Of a stretch of DNA of 64,000 nucleotides, positions 46,301-57,100 are shown piece by piece. A model generated the notes under the pieces. It searched no databases. It was not told the origin of the DNA and saw nothing but the letters and a program-made list of their open reading frames with translations. Every line of letters starts with the position of its first letter. Position 1 is the first letter of the stretch. The stretch is from Marasmius tenuissimus (lineage: Eukaryota; Basidiomycota; Agaricomycetes; Agaricales; Marasmiaceae): contig JAQOTA010000008.1 in the NCBI GenBank assembly GCA_029532415.1, positions 1-64,000 of the forward strand, read 5' to 3'. Position numbers and translations under genes: made by a program.

Positions 46301-47380
46301 CCCAGCCATCCCCCATGTTCATGTCGGGATCTGGGCACGAAGGGCATCGGGTAACGAAGGTGCCAGCTGGAAGGTGCGGAAGAGTCCGAGGTATCAGAGA
46401 GAAGAACTCCCCGTATCGTAGTCTGTCGTGGATAAACCGCCACACTCGGACAGCGAGCATAAACGGCGTGTAAGGATCCTGGACCAAGTGGGTATGCGCG
46501 TTGTCGGTCAACCTTCGAAGGGCGAAAATCCAGTCATAGGCGGGGAGTTGGCCTTGTAGGGCCTGTATATTATACTCCTTCAGCATAGCGAAGGTGTAGG
46601 CCGTTTCGGGTTCGTGAGCTGAGGAGGGAAACAACCTCGATCGCATTAGCTGCTGCACTCTCTTTGTACTGCCGCAGTTGCAGAATGACAGAGAAGTGCC
46701 ATGAACCCCGTTTGAGTGGACGACCGTGAACTTCACTCCGGTCGGCTTGTCGAGAACAGGGCACGGATGACCGTGATGGCCGAGCTGGACAGCGAAATCC
46801 TCTCGGAGGGTACTGATATCGGAGCGCTCGAAGAAGCTCCCATTCCATACTCTCGCCCAATGCCAAGGGTTGGTGCGGTGTCGCAAGATCCAACAATCCT
46901 TGCAGCATATCTCAAAATCTTGGCAATCCTGGCACTGGACGATGCGTTCGCCGGTTCCGCATGAGCAAGGGAGATTGAGATTGGAGTCATATTCGTGTAA
47001 GAGGAGCCAGGTGGTAAGTTCACCGACGATGGCTTCAAAGTCTTTCAGAGTCTCTGATGACTGAAAAATGCTCAATGTCAGGAGTCTGAAGCCACGAAAG
47101 TATCGTGAAGACTTACCCGCGCTGCCCGACTCTCGGCTGCCTCATCATCATCAGCATCTTCCTCTTTCTTCGTCTCTCTGTCGTCAACGACCGGTTTTCC
47201 TGACGTGGATGGACCTGCAAGAGGTTGGGCTTGGCCCCGGACACTAAACGCGGGGAGCCCAGAGGGGTCCTGAGCTATTGTGGTGACTGTATTCCCCAGT
47301 CGAGCTCTCTTCGCAATGGGCGGCTTCGCAATGTTAGATTGAAGTAGGTCAGTGATGGTCGGTTTGCGCTTTTCGGTCAT
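43358..47380 (-). CDS. CxC2-KDZ transposase, about 1170 aa, ten exons
   Basis: Exons on the minus strand: 47380-47117, 47060-46113, 46055-45910, 45859-45420, 45366-45054, 45007-44292, 44237 to about 44116, 44054-43953, 43873-43503, 43447-43358. Exon 2 carries the CxC2 cysteine cluster (CSCGTG..., CQDCQDFEICCKDC, FCNCG) with HSNGVH and CPSCPDPD. The KDZ transposase core follows: DGNSK (about residue 359), HVFIMGVTDMYGSE, NVDAAF, SYDAEC (about D491), HLTGH and TGEGAEQAW (about E555/E558), PGHRHD. These are the expected acidic residues of a DDE-type enzyme. The C-terminal third is helical and charged. The intron 7 junction is unclear: a GTAAGT donor would create a stop, while an upstream GTGATA donor keeps the frame. 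Otherwise the gene looks intact and possibly active. Confidence 0.85.
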
Positions 47381-47429
47381 GGTGCGAGGTTGAGAGGTGG
47401 ATGTGTGGGCAGGATTGAAGCTTGGTTAA

Positions 47430-47640
47430 ATGCGAGTGAGTAGGCCCAACGTTGCAGCAGCGGATGAGCAAAAACAATGCTGCGCTGGTATGGCGCAGCA
47501 GAAGATGAGTAAACCCAACGTTGCGGCGGTATGTTCGCGACAGCAGATGAGTAGGACCGGCTGCACTGGGTACAGCGCAGTAGAGGGCGAGTAGAATGCT
47601 GCAGTGGTATGCAGTCTCAAATTGGGGGATTGCTCGGGGC
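47430..47640. repeat. Degenerate repeats upstream of the KDZ gene
   Basis: Four imperfect units starting GATGAGTARRCCCAACGTTG or GAGTAG, each followed by GC(T/A)GC(G/A)-rich sequence with GGTATG, spaced roughly 40-70 bp, directly 5' of the transposase ATG. Possible subterminal transposase-binding sites or promoter elements. Inference from position only. Confidence 0.5.
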
Positions 47641-47736
47641 TGCGATGGGATGTAGGAACGTGAAAAGTGATGGCTTGGCAAGAAAAAGACATATACAGTA
47701 GATACTAGGCATCATCGAGAGGTAAGGTAAGGTACG

Positions 47737-48712
47737 TCAAGGGTTCATATCCTCCGTCCATTCTTCTGACCACCCTGGAATGGCAAGACACGACAGGTCT
47801 ATCTCCTTTCCCTGTGGCGGCGCCACGAAAGGGACATCCCAAGGTTGGAAAAACCAGTCGTCTCCGTGTTTTTGTTCAATGGCTGCGCCGTCTCTGATCC
47901 CCAGACGGATCAATTGGGCCTTCATGCTGTTGAGTGTGAGCTTGTACCCGTTCCTGGGATACACTTTCACGTAGAACATGGAGCAACACTCCTCATCCTG
48001 AGAGTAATGTCAGTGAGAGTTTAGGTACGAAGAGGTGGTTTTACTCACAGAAACATAGATCCATACTTTGACTTCGTAAGGGAAACGACAACCGGTGATG
48101 ACGATCTCGTCATCCTCTTCAATCTCTTCTCGGACTTCGAATAGTTCTTCTTCGAACTCCTCTCGGACTTCAAACAATTCGTCTTCGACCTCAATCTCTT
48201 CTTCGGCTTCGGCCTCCTCCTCGTCGCTGGCGGATATGAGGGTGTCGTTGATAGGTTCTTCGTCATCGGGGTTTTCGAGGTCCAGCGTGTCCCATTTCTT
48301 GAGCTGAGCCCGCTCCTTCAAGCATGCAAGGAGTTCTCGGCTGCTGGTGAGCAGACTTAGAGGGATGTCGTTCTGTAGTGGGTAGCGTGTCTCCCCGTCC
48401 TCAGCCTGGAAGGATATGATTAGCGAGGTACAATATTCATGACACTGAAAGACTCACATAGTAGATACGTCCTAGGTTGCGGAAATTGGGATGCGAAGGA
48501 CCAGCGACCTCCGTTCCGGTCCCGACAAAGTATTGAGGCGCTGCATCCTGGTTCTTGAAGTGGATTGGCACGCTGGGGAACTTGATCCCAGCCACGATAC
48601 GAAGTTGTCCGAGGATGTTGCGCAGGCGCTTCGCCACCAATGTATAACGTTGGCTTTTGTTGTAGGGTTTCGTCCCCTTCTGTCGAAAGGGTATAACTGC
48701 CCGTCGTGGCAT
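47737..48712 (-). CDS. Acidic protein of unknown function, 290 aa
   Basis: Three exons: 48712-48458, 48405-48049 and 47997-47737, introns 52 and 51 nt, all phase 0. The N-terminus is basic (MPRRAVIPFRQKG...KSQRYTLVAKRL). The middle exon has a strongly acidic tract with internal repeats (ELFEVREEFEEELFEVREEI), probably helical or coiled. The C-terminal exon is compact (FYVKVYPRNGYKLTLNSMKA, QLIRLGIRDGAAIE) and Trp/Pro-rich to the end. I do not recognise a domain. It lies 356 bp upstream of the KDZ start, same strand, so it could be a companion gene of the transposon. Confidence 0.7.
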
Positions 48713-49408
48713 AGCGGAATGCGAGGGTATAGGAAGATGAGTTTGGACGGGTGTTGAGCGAGGGAGGTTGGTGGATTGTACGTCGTGCGGTAGTATCTTT
48801 ATAGGGAGGCGAGATCCGGTTCTTGCTGAAGTTGCTGCTTCGAGTCCATACGGGCAATCCTTGCGATAGGCAGAGGCTCGCAACTCAATACAACCGGTGA
48901 ATTGAATCATCGGTTTTGCTCGAATGGAATCGAGCAAATGAGTCGAGCTGGGCTGGTTCGCCATGAATGCAATGGACGGAGCTGGTGTGATTGTGAGATG
49001 AAGTTGCAAGGGTGTAATGAATGGGCGTACGTACCATGTTAAAAAAAAAAATTCTTGCCGACATCGTAGGGCTTGAGAGGAGAGGTGTGAGCCGAGGAGA
49101 AAGACAGCAGGGGATGAGTCAGAGGCACTGCCCGAGAGCGTGGGTAAGTCAATACAGTAACTGAGCAGCCACCCGAATTCCCACACCCCATGACAGGCAA
49201 TTCACCGGCACTTTCACTATGCCAAAGCTCTCATCGACAGACTCGCTCATTGCTCTCTCATCGTCTCAACGCCAAATTTTACTATCTCAAAAATTCAGAA
49301 CCCATTTTCCCCCTCAGCGAGATTCCATTCTTGTTGTAAATTCTCATTCCATTGAGGATTTGACCACCCCCAACTTTCATCGACACCGATTGTCATTCAG
49401 GCCCGAAG
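48713..49408. promoter_or_regulatory. Bidirectional promoter region
   Basis: About 700 bp between divergent starts at 48712 (minus) and 49409 (plus). Contains an A-run (near 49041) and pyrimidine-rich stretches before the plus-strand start. The large minus-strand frame over it is not supported as coding because splicing places the start at 48712. Confidence 0.4.
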
Positions 49409-51598
49409 ATGGCTATCGATCTCACCGCCGAGGACTTGCGTAGGAATTCAAGAACGTTCGGTAAGACTATTCAGCTCGAGCTTCATAGCGACATATCTAA
49501 CAGTCTCTTTTCATTTCCGTTCTCAGATACGCTCAACAAATCCTTAACATTCGAGGACGGCCTTACCGCAGTGCTTTCTCCAGAAACACGCCACTTCGTG
49601 ACATCTCCGAATCGCTCGACGATACCGCATCCACCTCTGGGATCCACGAGGGATTTGTATCTTCGTCGGGACGGTTTCTATGGTCCGGATGATCCCGTAC
49701 AGTATCCTCAGCCCCTGAACAGCAACTATACTTACCTCGCATGTGTACCTACTCCTCCAATATCAATGACGGACATGTATTTTGACGATCTGTGCATGTG
49801 GGAGAAAGATCACCGTCCTAGCGAATTTTCCATCGATGATGGCCATGAAAGTTGGGCGCTAAGTGCGTTCTCGACATCTATTAACAGGTTACGCCAACGC
49901 ACAAAGGCGTTGCTTCTATCGCAACCAGCGTGGAAGCATCGATTCGTTGAGTTGGACCTCACGATAGATCTGTGTCTCCATCGACTACGGTCTCCTTCAA
50001 CGATTTCCCCTCGAAACCTGACTCGCGCAGTATCGGAACTTCAACAAGCGTGGCGCACCGCCGTGTCTATCATCGATTTCGTTGAGATCTACCAGCCCCG
50101 CATGATGGCTACCTCTGACTTGAAGGAGGTCTATCAGGGCACTCCTCACGATCAAAGCACGATCAGATCACGCATGGGTGCTTTCGTTTGGACTCCGAAA
50201 GATGCGACGTTATTGTTTCGGGCCAAGTTGCCTGTATACTACGTCCGCGAATACAAGGATTTTGATCGTCAGATCATCTTAGAAGTGACCTCTTTCCATG
50301 ACCTTCCAGTCAACAATAATGCTGCAATCCCGAGTCATCCGGTCGTCTACGTGGGTCAGGCTGGCTCCGACTTGAAATTTGCTGTCATTCGAGCAGAGTC
50401 CATCGGCTGTTTCAATTCTCCCAGCCCGTTTGAGAACCTACACCTGGCCAACGCCTATCAGTCTTCATACAACCTGGGATCCGGAAGTATAATCTCTCCC
50501 ACGACTTCTTCTTCAGCTTCGACATCCGCTGCCCCGAGTTCTGGCCCTGTGCGTACAAGCTCGAAGAAAAAGGTTGGGACCAAGGCGAAGGGAAAAACAG
50601 GTATGTTTTTTAAGGATCACACTTGTATCTACCTTTGACGTTAGCGATTAGGTCCCCCAGTCCCCGACCCCCACGAAGGCTTCTCAGACTAACCGACAGA
50701 CGATCCCTTCACACCGCCGCCGATACTCGCATGGAAGGACGCCAACGTCTCTATCAACAAATCACACCCAGAAAAGCAAGTTATGTTGCCGGGGGACAAT
50801 CCGCGATTGAAGACAGTGGCTCCGGACCCTGCAACACTTCTACGCCGCACAGATCCTTCCCGTACAGACTTCCTTGTGCAATGGGCACACATACGCGAAC
50901 CTTTCTTCCGCCGAGGCCGCGGAGGTGATGAAATAGAGATACCCGTTCCTTTGAGAGCCGGCGTATGGAGAAAAGTTCTGACTGCGCGGTCTCACGGACT
51001 CTATACGAAGACGGACCTCCCTAAGGAAAAGCAGGCCAAATGGCACCAAGAGGCGACCGTTTGGCTTCGTAACCTATTCAACCGCTACGCGCCAGGTATC
51101 GAGCCAGTCGCATCACTCGAAGCGAAGTTGGATATGGCCGAGGGTCGAAAATTTGTCTATGAAGTATCGATGCTGAATTTTTGGTACCAGATCATGGCTC
51201 TGGATGAATTGGCGGATTCAACTATCCCCGTTTCTTCTCCTGCGGCGTCTGAAGTGATTTCTCGCCTAGAGCAGGCAAACCATCGCCGGCATCGCCTTCA
51301 ATTGATACAGGCGATATTTGGTACCTACGATGACCCATTTACAGCGGTGACCACCAAAAATGAAGCCCATATTGCTTCCGATATTTGGGCGGTTCGATTT
51401 CCTGCATTGAAGGCTTTCTGGCGGATCATGGAGTCTTGGCCTGGGGAAAAGCCCAAGGTTTGGAATCGCGGAAACGATCCGAATATCTTACAGATGGCAG
51501 CCGATGGATTTTTGTGGGAGAAGTCTTTGGTACAATTCTACGTACAGACTTACTACAATTTTCTTGGTTTTCCGCCCGTTCTTCCCCGCCGTAGATAA
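49409..51598 (+). CDS. Protein of unknown function, 674 aa, three exons
   Basis: Exons 49409-49460, 49527-50600 and 50700-51598. The first intron (66 nt, GTAAGA, CTAACAG, TTCTCAG) is in frame and easily missed. The second ends at CCGACAG (50699). An earlier acceptor at 50651 keeps the same frame but meets a TAA at 50690. The protein has a Ser/Thr/Lys-rich linker (STSAAPSSG...KKKVGTKAKGKTG) between an N-terminal half rich in Tyr/Pro and a C-terminal half with FLVQWAHIREPFF, WRKVL and VRFPALKAFWRIMESWPG, ending YVQTYYNFLGFPPVLPRRR (parts: QTYYNFLGFPPVLP). The pattern reminds me of a recurrent Agaricomycete hypothetical family, function unknown. Confidence 0.7.
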
Positions 51599-51910
51599 GT
51601 GCTTGTGCTAATTTTCGCTACGCCGATCTTATTTTCTACCTACATGTACAATAAGTAGTCCGAGGAAACGATGTTCTTGACGCGCATATTGACGCGCACG
51701 CAAAATGCTGAGAGGGCTAATCCGGCAAATTTGATTTGTCACGAGAACAATGTGCCACGAACCCTGAAACCCTGAGCCCACCCAAGCTTGTATGCGAACC
51801 ACCACCACCAATTTTCTTCACCGCCGCTTCATGCTCCGTCTCTACGTTATGCATTCGAAATAGTTTGATTCCATTCAAACTGTGTTTCCTGATTCCATTC
51901 AGGAAACTTA

Positions 51911-52457
51911 ATGCCACCGAGTCGCCTCTCAGACCCATTCCAACGACGAATCACCGACTTCTTCTATCACATGATCAGGACCAGAATGCATCGCCCAAGG
52001 CGAAAGGAGATCGTTGTGGACCCATTTCAGCGACGCCTGACCGACTTCTTTTCGGTCACCAAAATAGAAAGATTCTTTCCGCCGAATCTACGAGCTCGCG
52101 AACAGTTTCTTATCTTCTATCATGCGGTGAGTATGGCTTTTCGATGCTGAAGCCCACAAACTAACGACGTTTCAACAGTGCGGACGCAAGACAACTCTCG
52201 TGTGCAGGAACCTACCCTTGAGGGCCCGTCTTTCTGACTACCGGCGCTCACTCTTCAAGGCCAGGATTGCAGAGAGACCTCAGCTACGAGTACTGAAGAT
52301 TGAGGGCTCCTCGTTCGAATGGGGTTACATTGGCTGGAGAGAATACTTCAACCTACCGAGCAATGGCAAGCCCATGTTCTTCAGCCTGTTCAACAACGTC
52401 AACGACCTACCAGAGGACTGGGTTCAAGACATTACGATATTTCTTGATTCCTCGTAG
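51911..52457 (+). CDS. Small protein with two PIP boxes (putative PCNA-binding), 164 aa
   Basis: Exons 51911-52126 and 52179-52457; the 52-nt intron has a CTAAC branch site and phase 0. Residues 11-18 (QRRITDFF) and 40-47 (QRRLTDFF) fit the PCNA-interacting-protein box QxxhxxFF exactly, each preceded by DPF. Residues 49-56 (VTKIERFF) are a third, imperfect one lacking the Gln. A basic linker (RTRMHRPRRKE) between them may be a nuclear-localisation signal. The C-terminal 100 residues look folded (Trp/Phe-rich, EGSSFEWGYIGWREYF) but match nothing I know. Downstream of the 674-aa gene on the same strand. The PCNA link is inferred from the motif only. Confidence 0.65.
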
Positions 52458-52807
52458 CAGTCTATGCCTTGGTAAGTACGGGTTCCATTCGCATGTCTTC
52501 GAACCATTCTGAATGAGACCTTCAGGACACCGCCTACTCGGCTGGAAACGAATCTATTCACGCTAGTTTAGAATATTTAGAGAAATACAACCGCAATTTT
52601 TATTCTAGTTATACGCCGTCGGTTTCCCCATTTCACGTCGTTGTGTGTCATAAGGGATGGGGGCCTGTAAGGGACCACAGACCGATGAGTCGCGATACGC
52701 GAAACCCTGCCGAGATCTCAGAGCAAGTGACATCCTCCGTCGCTTCTCCCCATCCCATACTTAAACCCCTTCCTTCACTCTGAATCTCACCACAACCGTT
52801 GCTCTGC

Positions 52808-53863
52808 ATGCCCCAATCCGCTAGGCTCGCCGCTGTACCCAAATCGCAACCAGCCAACACCGACGATTTGACCCCGTCTCCCGTTGTTCGAAAACGAACT
52901 GCCACTATCAAGTCACCAGCAGCCAAGGCCGGTAGTCGACGGACTGTCTCTCTGCCCTCTACCAAGTCCCGTCCACGAACAGCTGGGGTTAGTGGCCGCC
53001 GCGCCGTCTCTCTGCCCACCAACAAGTCCCGTTCACAAACAGCCGAGACCAGTAGTCAGCGTACTGTCATTCTGCCCACTGGAAGGTCCCAGTCACGAGT
53101 ACCCAAGGCTGCCAGTCGGCGTACCATCACTCAGCCCAGAGTCACGTCCCAGTCAAGGACAGCCAGCTCCGGCAGCTCGTCACCGGCTCCCGATCTTACG
53201 ACTGGATTCATCGGCTCGGACGACGAAGCCAACGCTGGCGATAACGGGGATGGTGAGGAAGACGTCGAGCCTGGCGAGGACAATGACAAAGACATCAAGC
53301 TCAAGGATAGCGAAGATGAAGGTGTTGAGGATGAGGATGAGGATGAGGATGAGGATGAGGATGAGGATGAGGATGAGGATGAGGATGAGGATGAGGATGA
53401 GGATGAGGATGAGGATGAGGATGAGGATGGTGAGGCGCCTGGTCGACTAGGAGTATGTCTTTTGTTCATAACTATTGCGGATCTGAAGCTAACACCCTCC
53501 ATCGTCCAGGACACGAAATACAGCTTCTCGAAAGCCCAGAAACGAATCCTCATGTCGAAGTACCCTCACTACGCAGCTGCAGAGGGAGGCAGGGCGCAGG
53601 TTGCAAGAGAGCTTTACGACGAACTCATCAAGATGAAGGTCTTTGCTCAACCGGGGGGTCGAACTGCTCAGCGGTGGAAAAAGGTATGTTTTTTGTGGCC
53701 GCGCTCAGCTATGTCCTTCACTCACATTCACTCGCAGTCACTTACAAGATGGTTCGAGAATCGTCGAACGAAATTGAGGATAGCGGCGGCCTTGAAGGAA
53801 CAGCAGCCTTCGGCAGCCCAGGTTCCATCGCCGACGGGGATGATGAGCCGGCATGACGCCTAG
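52808..53863 (+). CDS. Homeodomain-like protein, 314 aa, 3' end supplied by an LTR
   Basis: Exons 52808-53452, 53510-53683 and 53738-53863; introns GTATGT...CAG, phase 0. The first 215 residues are Ser/Arg/Thr-rich repeats (SRRTVSLP, GRRAVSLP, SQRTVILP, SRRTITQP) and then an Asp-Glu tract. After the first intron, TKYSFSKAQKRILMSKYP and a helical segment lead, across intron 2, into LTRWFENRRTKLR, the typical recognition helix of a homeodomain (WFxNRR). The domain looks atypically long between helices. The last codons (MMSRHDA and the stop) lie inside the copia LTR that begins at 53841, so the native C-terminus has been lost. Confidence 0.75.
   Translation: MPQSARLAAVPKSQPANTDDLTPSPVVRKRTATIKSPAAKAGSRRTVSLPSTKSRPRTAGVSGRRAVSLPTNKSRSQTAETSSQRTVILPTGRSQSRVPKAASRRTITQPRVTSQSRTASSGSSSPAPDLTTGFIGSDDEANAGDNGDGEEDVEPGEDNDKDIKLKDSEDEGVEDEDEDEDEDEDEDEDEDEDEDEDEDEDEDEDEDGEAPGRLGVCLLFITIADLKLTPSIVQDTKYSFSKAQKRILMSKYPHYAAAEGGRAQVARELYDELIKMKVFAQPGGRTAQRWKKVCFLWPRSAMSFTHIHSQSLTRWFENRRTKLRIAAALKEQQPSAAQVPSPTGMMSRHDA
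53324..53428 (+). repeat. GATGAG hexamer repeat encoding Glu-Asp
   Basis: About seventeen perfect GATGAG units inside exon 1 of the homeodomain-like gene, encoding an alternating Asp-Glu tract. Prone to replication slippage, but always in frame since the unit is 6 bp. Confidence 0.9.
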
Positions 53864-54150
53864 CGCAGAGGACTACAACATAGCTATACTACTACTTACC
53901 AGAGAGGAGTTTAGAGAGATAGAGGCGAGACGTAGAAGCTCAAGCACACTGTAGATTCATGTAGAGAACTACGAGCTTATATACATGTAGAGACTATAGT
54001 GAATACCATATAAGGACGACAATGAAAATGTACATATGATCATAAGTAGAAATGATAAATGGAACAATAGTCCCGCATAATATGATGGCGGGAAGTATGA
54101 ACCGGGACTTCGGATATACCGGGATCTAATTATAGTCCACGGATTCAACA
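53841..54150 (-). repeat. 3' LTR of copia element 1 (LTR-A)
   Basis: 310 bp with TG...CA ends (TGATGAG... to ...GATTCAACA on the plus strand). Its first 106 bp are identical to the first 106 bp of LTR-B at 59905, and the rest (the U3 side) is only loosely similar. Adjacent to the polypurine tract at 54151. It lies inside the 3' end of the homeodomain-like gene. Confidence 0.8.
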
Positions 54151-54160
54151 CACCCCCTCG
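54151..54160 (-). other. Polypurine tract of copia element 1
   Basis: Minus-strand CGAGGGGGTG immediately before LTR start TGTTGAATC. Expected primer site for plus-strand synthesis. Confidence 0.7.
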
Positions 54161-54192
54161 CTAAGTGCAGCTGAAAAGCGCATCTGAGCGAA

Positions 54193-57100
54193 TCAAGTGG
54201 ACGAATAGAATTCAAGTCCAAGGTGATCTCTGAACCGTAAGAACTTCTCATGTCCGAGATTCTTCGTAAACATGTCTGCGGGATTATAGACTCCTTCAAT
54301 AAAGAACAACTCTACTTTGCCATCTTCAACACACGATCGAATATAGTGATATCGAATATTGATGTGCTTGGTTCGGCGTTCTTGAACCGGATTAGATGCA
54401 ATGAAGATAGAGCCTTGATTATCTCCGCAGATTGGAATAGGACCCAAGTCGATTCCAAGTTCAGAGAGTAGCGATCTTATCCAGGAAGCTTGACGACTGC
54501 AATCCGACAGTGCCATATACTCAGCCTCAGTGGAAGAAAGTGCTACAGTCTTCTGGGCGTGTGATTGCCACGAGAAGATGCCGCCTGCTAACTTGAAGAA
54601 GTAACCAGTGATCGAACGGCGTTTGATAGGATCGGCAGCCCAATCCGAGTCTGTGAACGCAAGAAGACCTCCATCAGAGTCACCATCATAGACGAGTGAA
54701 TAGTCTGATGTGCCAGCAAGATAGCGGCAGATGTAAAGTGCTTTATCGAGGTGTTCCTTCGTTGGATTAGAAGAGAACTGGGAAAGCTTCGTAACTGCAT
54801 AGGCAATATCAGGACGTGTGCCCAGCATAATGTACAGAAGCGACCCAATCACAGACTGGAATCTGGAGCGAATGGCAGGATTGACTGGACCATCGTTGGG
54901 AGTTGGCACATAGCCAGCAGGTAAGGGCGTAGGAGCACCTTTTGCATTTTGCATCCCAAAACGTTCAAGGACTTTCTTCAAATAATCCTTCTGGTCAATC
55001 ATGATCTTATTGCCTTCGCGACGAATGCTCATGCGGAGAAACTCGCTATCATCGCCCATATCACGACATTCCCATCGAGCCATGAACTCTGCTTTCTTCT
55101 TGTCAACAAAAGCTTTGTTAGGACCCATGAAGAGTGCATCGTCAACGTATATGATCGCATACACAACTTCACCACTCTTCGGATCTTTACAGATGAAGAG
55201 TCCAGCATCAGAAGTCAGGCGTTTGAAGCCTAGTACTTCCATGGACGAGCTGAGGGTTCGCCACCACTCAAGGGCAGCTTGCTTCAGTCCATATAATGCA
55301 CGACGCAGGCGTAGTACCTTACGTTCTTGGCCCTTGACTTTGAAGCCTTCAGGTTGTTCCATGTAAATCTCCTCAACAAGATCGCCATAAAGGAAGGCGT
55401 TCTTAACATCAACAGAGGTGATGTACCAGTTCTTGAGAGCTGCGAGAGCAAGCATCATACGAACAGTCTCATAACGAACAACTGGTGAGAAGATCTCATC
55501 AAAGTCGACACCTTCGACCTGAGAGAAACCTTTGGCAACAAGCCTCGCTTTCTTGCGACCATTCGACTTGACGTCGAAGACCCATCTATTTCTGATGGCT
55601 TTGCGACCTTTAGGCAAGTCACAGAGTTCGAAGACCTTGCGCTTACGAAGTGCCTCAAGTTCTTCGTGGCAAGCAGTCTTCCATTCCTTCTGTTGCTCAA
55701 CAGGCAACTTTAGAATATCGCGGAGTGTCCACTCTCTGATGTTAGAGAAATCAGGAGTATCGGACGTTGGAAGCGACTCATGAACTGGAACGGCATTGTT
55801 CAGCAGGTAAATCACGAATCCTACTCCCCCTTCTTGGGTCAGTCTTTCGACTACGCTTTCTTCCTCATGCGACTCAGTGGTGCTTCCACTAGGTTCTGGA
55901 GCAGGCGGAGGCGGAAGTGGACCAGGAATCCCCTTTTTACCACCTTTGCCTTTCCTAGATCGAGAAGAGCTAGGACGATCAACTGGATGTGAAGGTTCTT
56001 TATCTCCAGTGACGTTTCTCCAAGTATTCTTATTCTCTAAGTCGCGAACAATATCTGAGGGTCTATTTGGGTTCCGCTGTTCACCAAATATGTTACCAGG
56101 TTGCGTTGTACCCTTCCGCTGCCTCGAAGACCGGCGTGGACCATCCGCTGCTGGTGCAGGCGGAGGAACGGCGGGTTCGCCTGGAGGCGTCGGAGGACCA
56201 GATTGAGGGAGTGGCACATCCCCTGGCGCAGGGCCATCTGCAGGTTCGTCAACCTGAGGTTCTGATCTCTTAGAAGGTTCGGAGCGACGTCTGAGATCTG
56301 GGAACGGAGTATCGTCCCAATCGTCATCAGAGTCTTCATCTTCCGAAGGAATGTTGGGATTTTCACCCAAAGTAAATGGTTCACTACCGACAGGTGTGAA
56401 GCCACGAGTTTTGGCATCAGGACATTTATTGTATAGCGTCTCATCGAACAGTGCAGTGCTACCTTTGAATACGGAATTATTACTTCGCATGAACAGGAAG
56501 CCTTTCATCCCATCCTGGTAGCCGATGAAAGTCATCAACTCACTACGAGGAGCGAGCTTGTTTTTCCTATGATCTTCAGGAATGAAGACGTAGGCTGCAC
56601 AACCCATAACTCGGAGATGTGAAACATCAGGTGCTTCGCCGTAAAGCATTTCGAACGGAGTTCGCCAGCTCAATCGTTGCACAGGAGTGCGATTGTAGAG
56701 GTGGACGGCGTGCACATGGCAGAATTCCCACCAGGACTGAGGCATACAAGCTTCAAAGCGAAGAGCTTCAGCCTTTTCATGAATAGTCCTGTTGAATCGT
56801 TCAGCACGACCGTTTTGTTGTGGTGTATACGGTATGCTTTGATCCCTTTGGATCCCATACTCTTTCAGTACTGCATCGAACTTATCTCCTTTGTACTCTC
56901 CCCCTTCATCGGACATCCAGGTCTTGACAACAGCATTGAACTGCGTCTTGACCATATTAAGGAAGTCCCTCAAAGCGGGTACTGCCTCGTCTTTCGTCTT
57001 GAGCTTGGAGGTCCAAACGTAGGACGTGCAGTCATCGAGAAAAGAGATGTAGTACTTGTACCGGTGATACGATTCAACCGGGTACGACTTCAAATCCGAA

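Noticed and set aside
47340..47380. Possible PIP-like motif at the transposase N-terminus (KPTITDLL)
   Set aside because: Lacks the Gln and the aromatic pair; resemblance to the PIP boxes at 51.9 kb is only in ITD.
48713..49186. N-terminal extension upstream of the 290-aa protein
   Set aside because: Reads through promoter-like and low-complexity DNA; the ATG at 48712 starts the conserved-looking basic region.
53131..53553. Long poly-Ser frame on the minus strand
   Set aside because: Antisense reading of the GATGAG repeat in the homeodomain-like gene.
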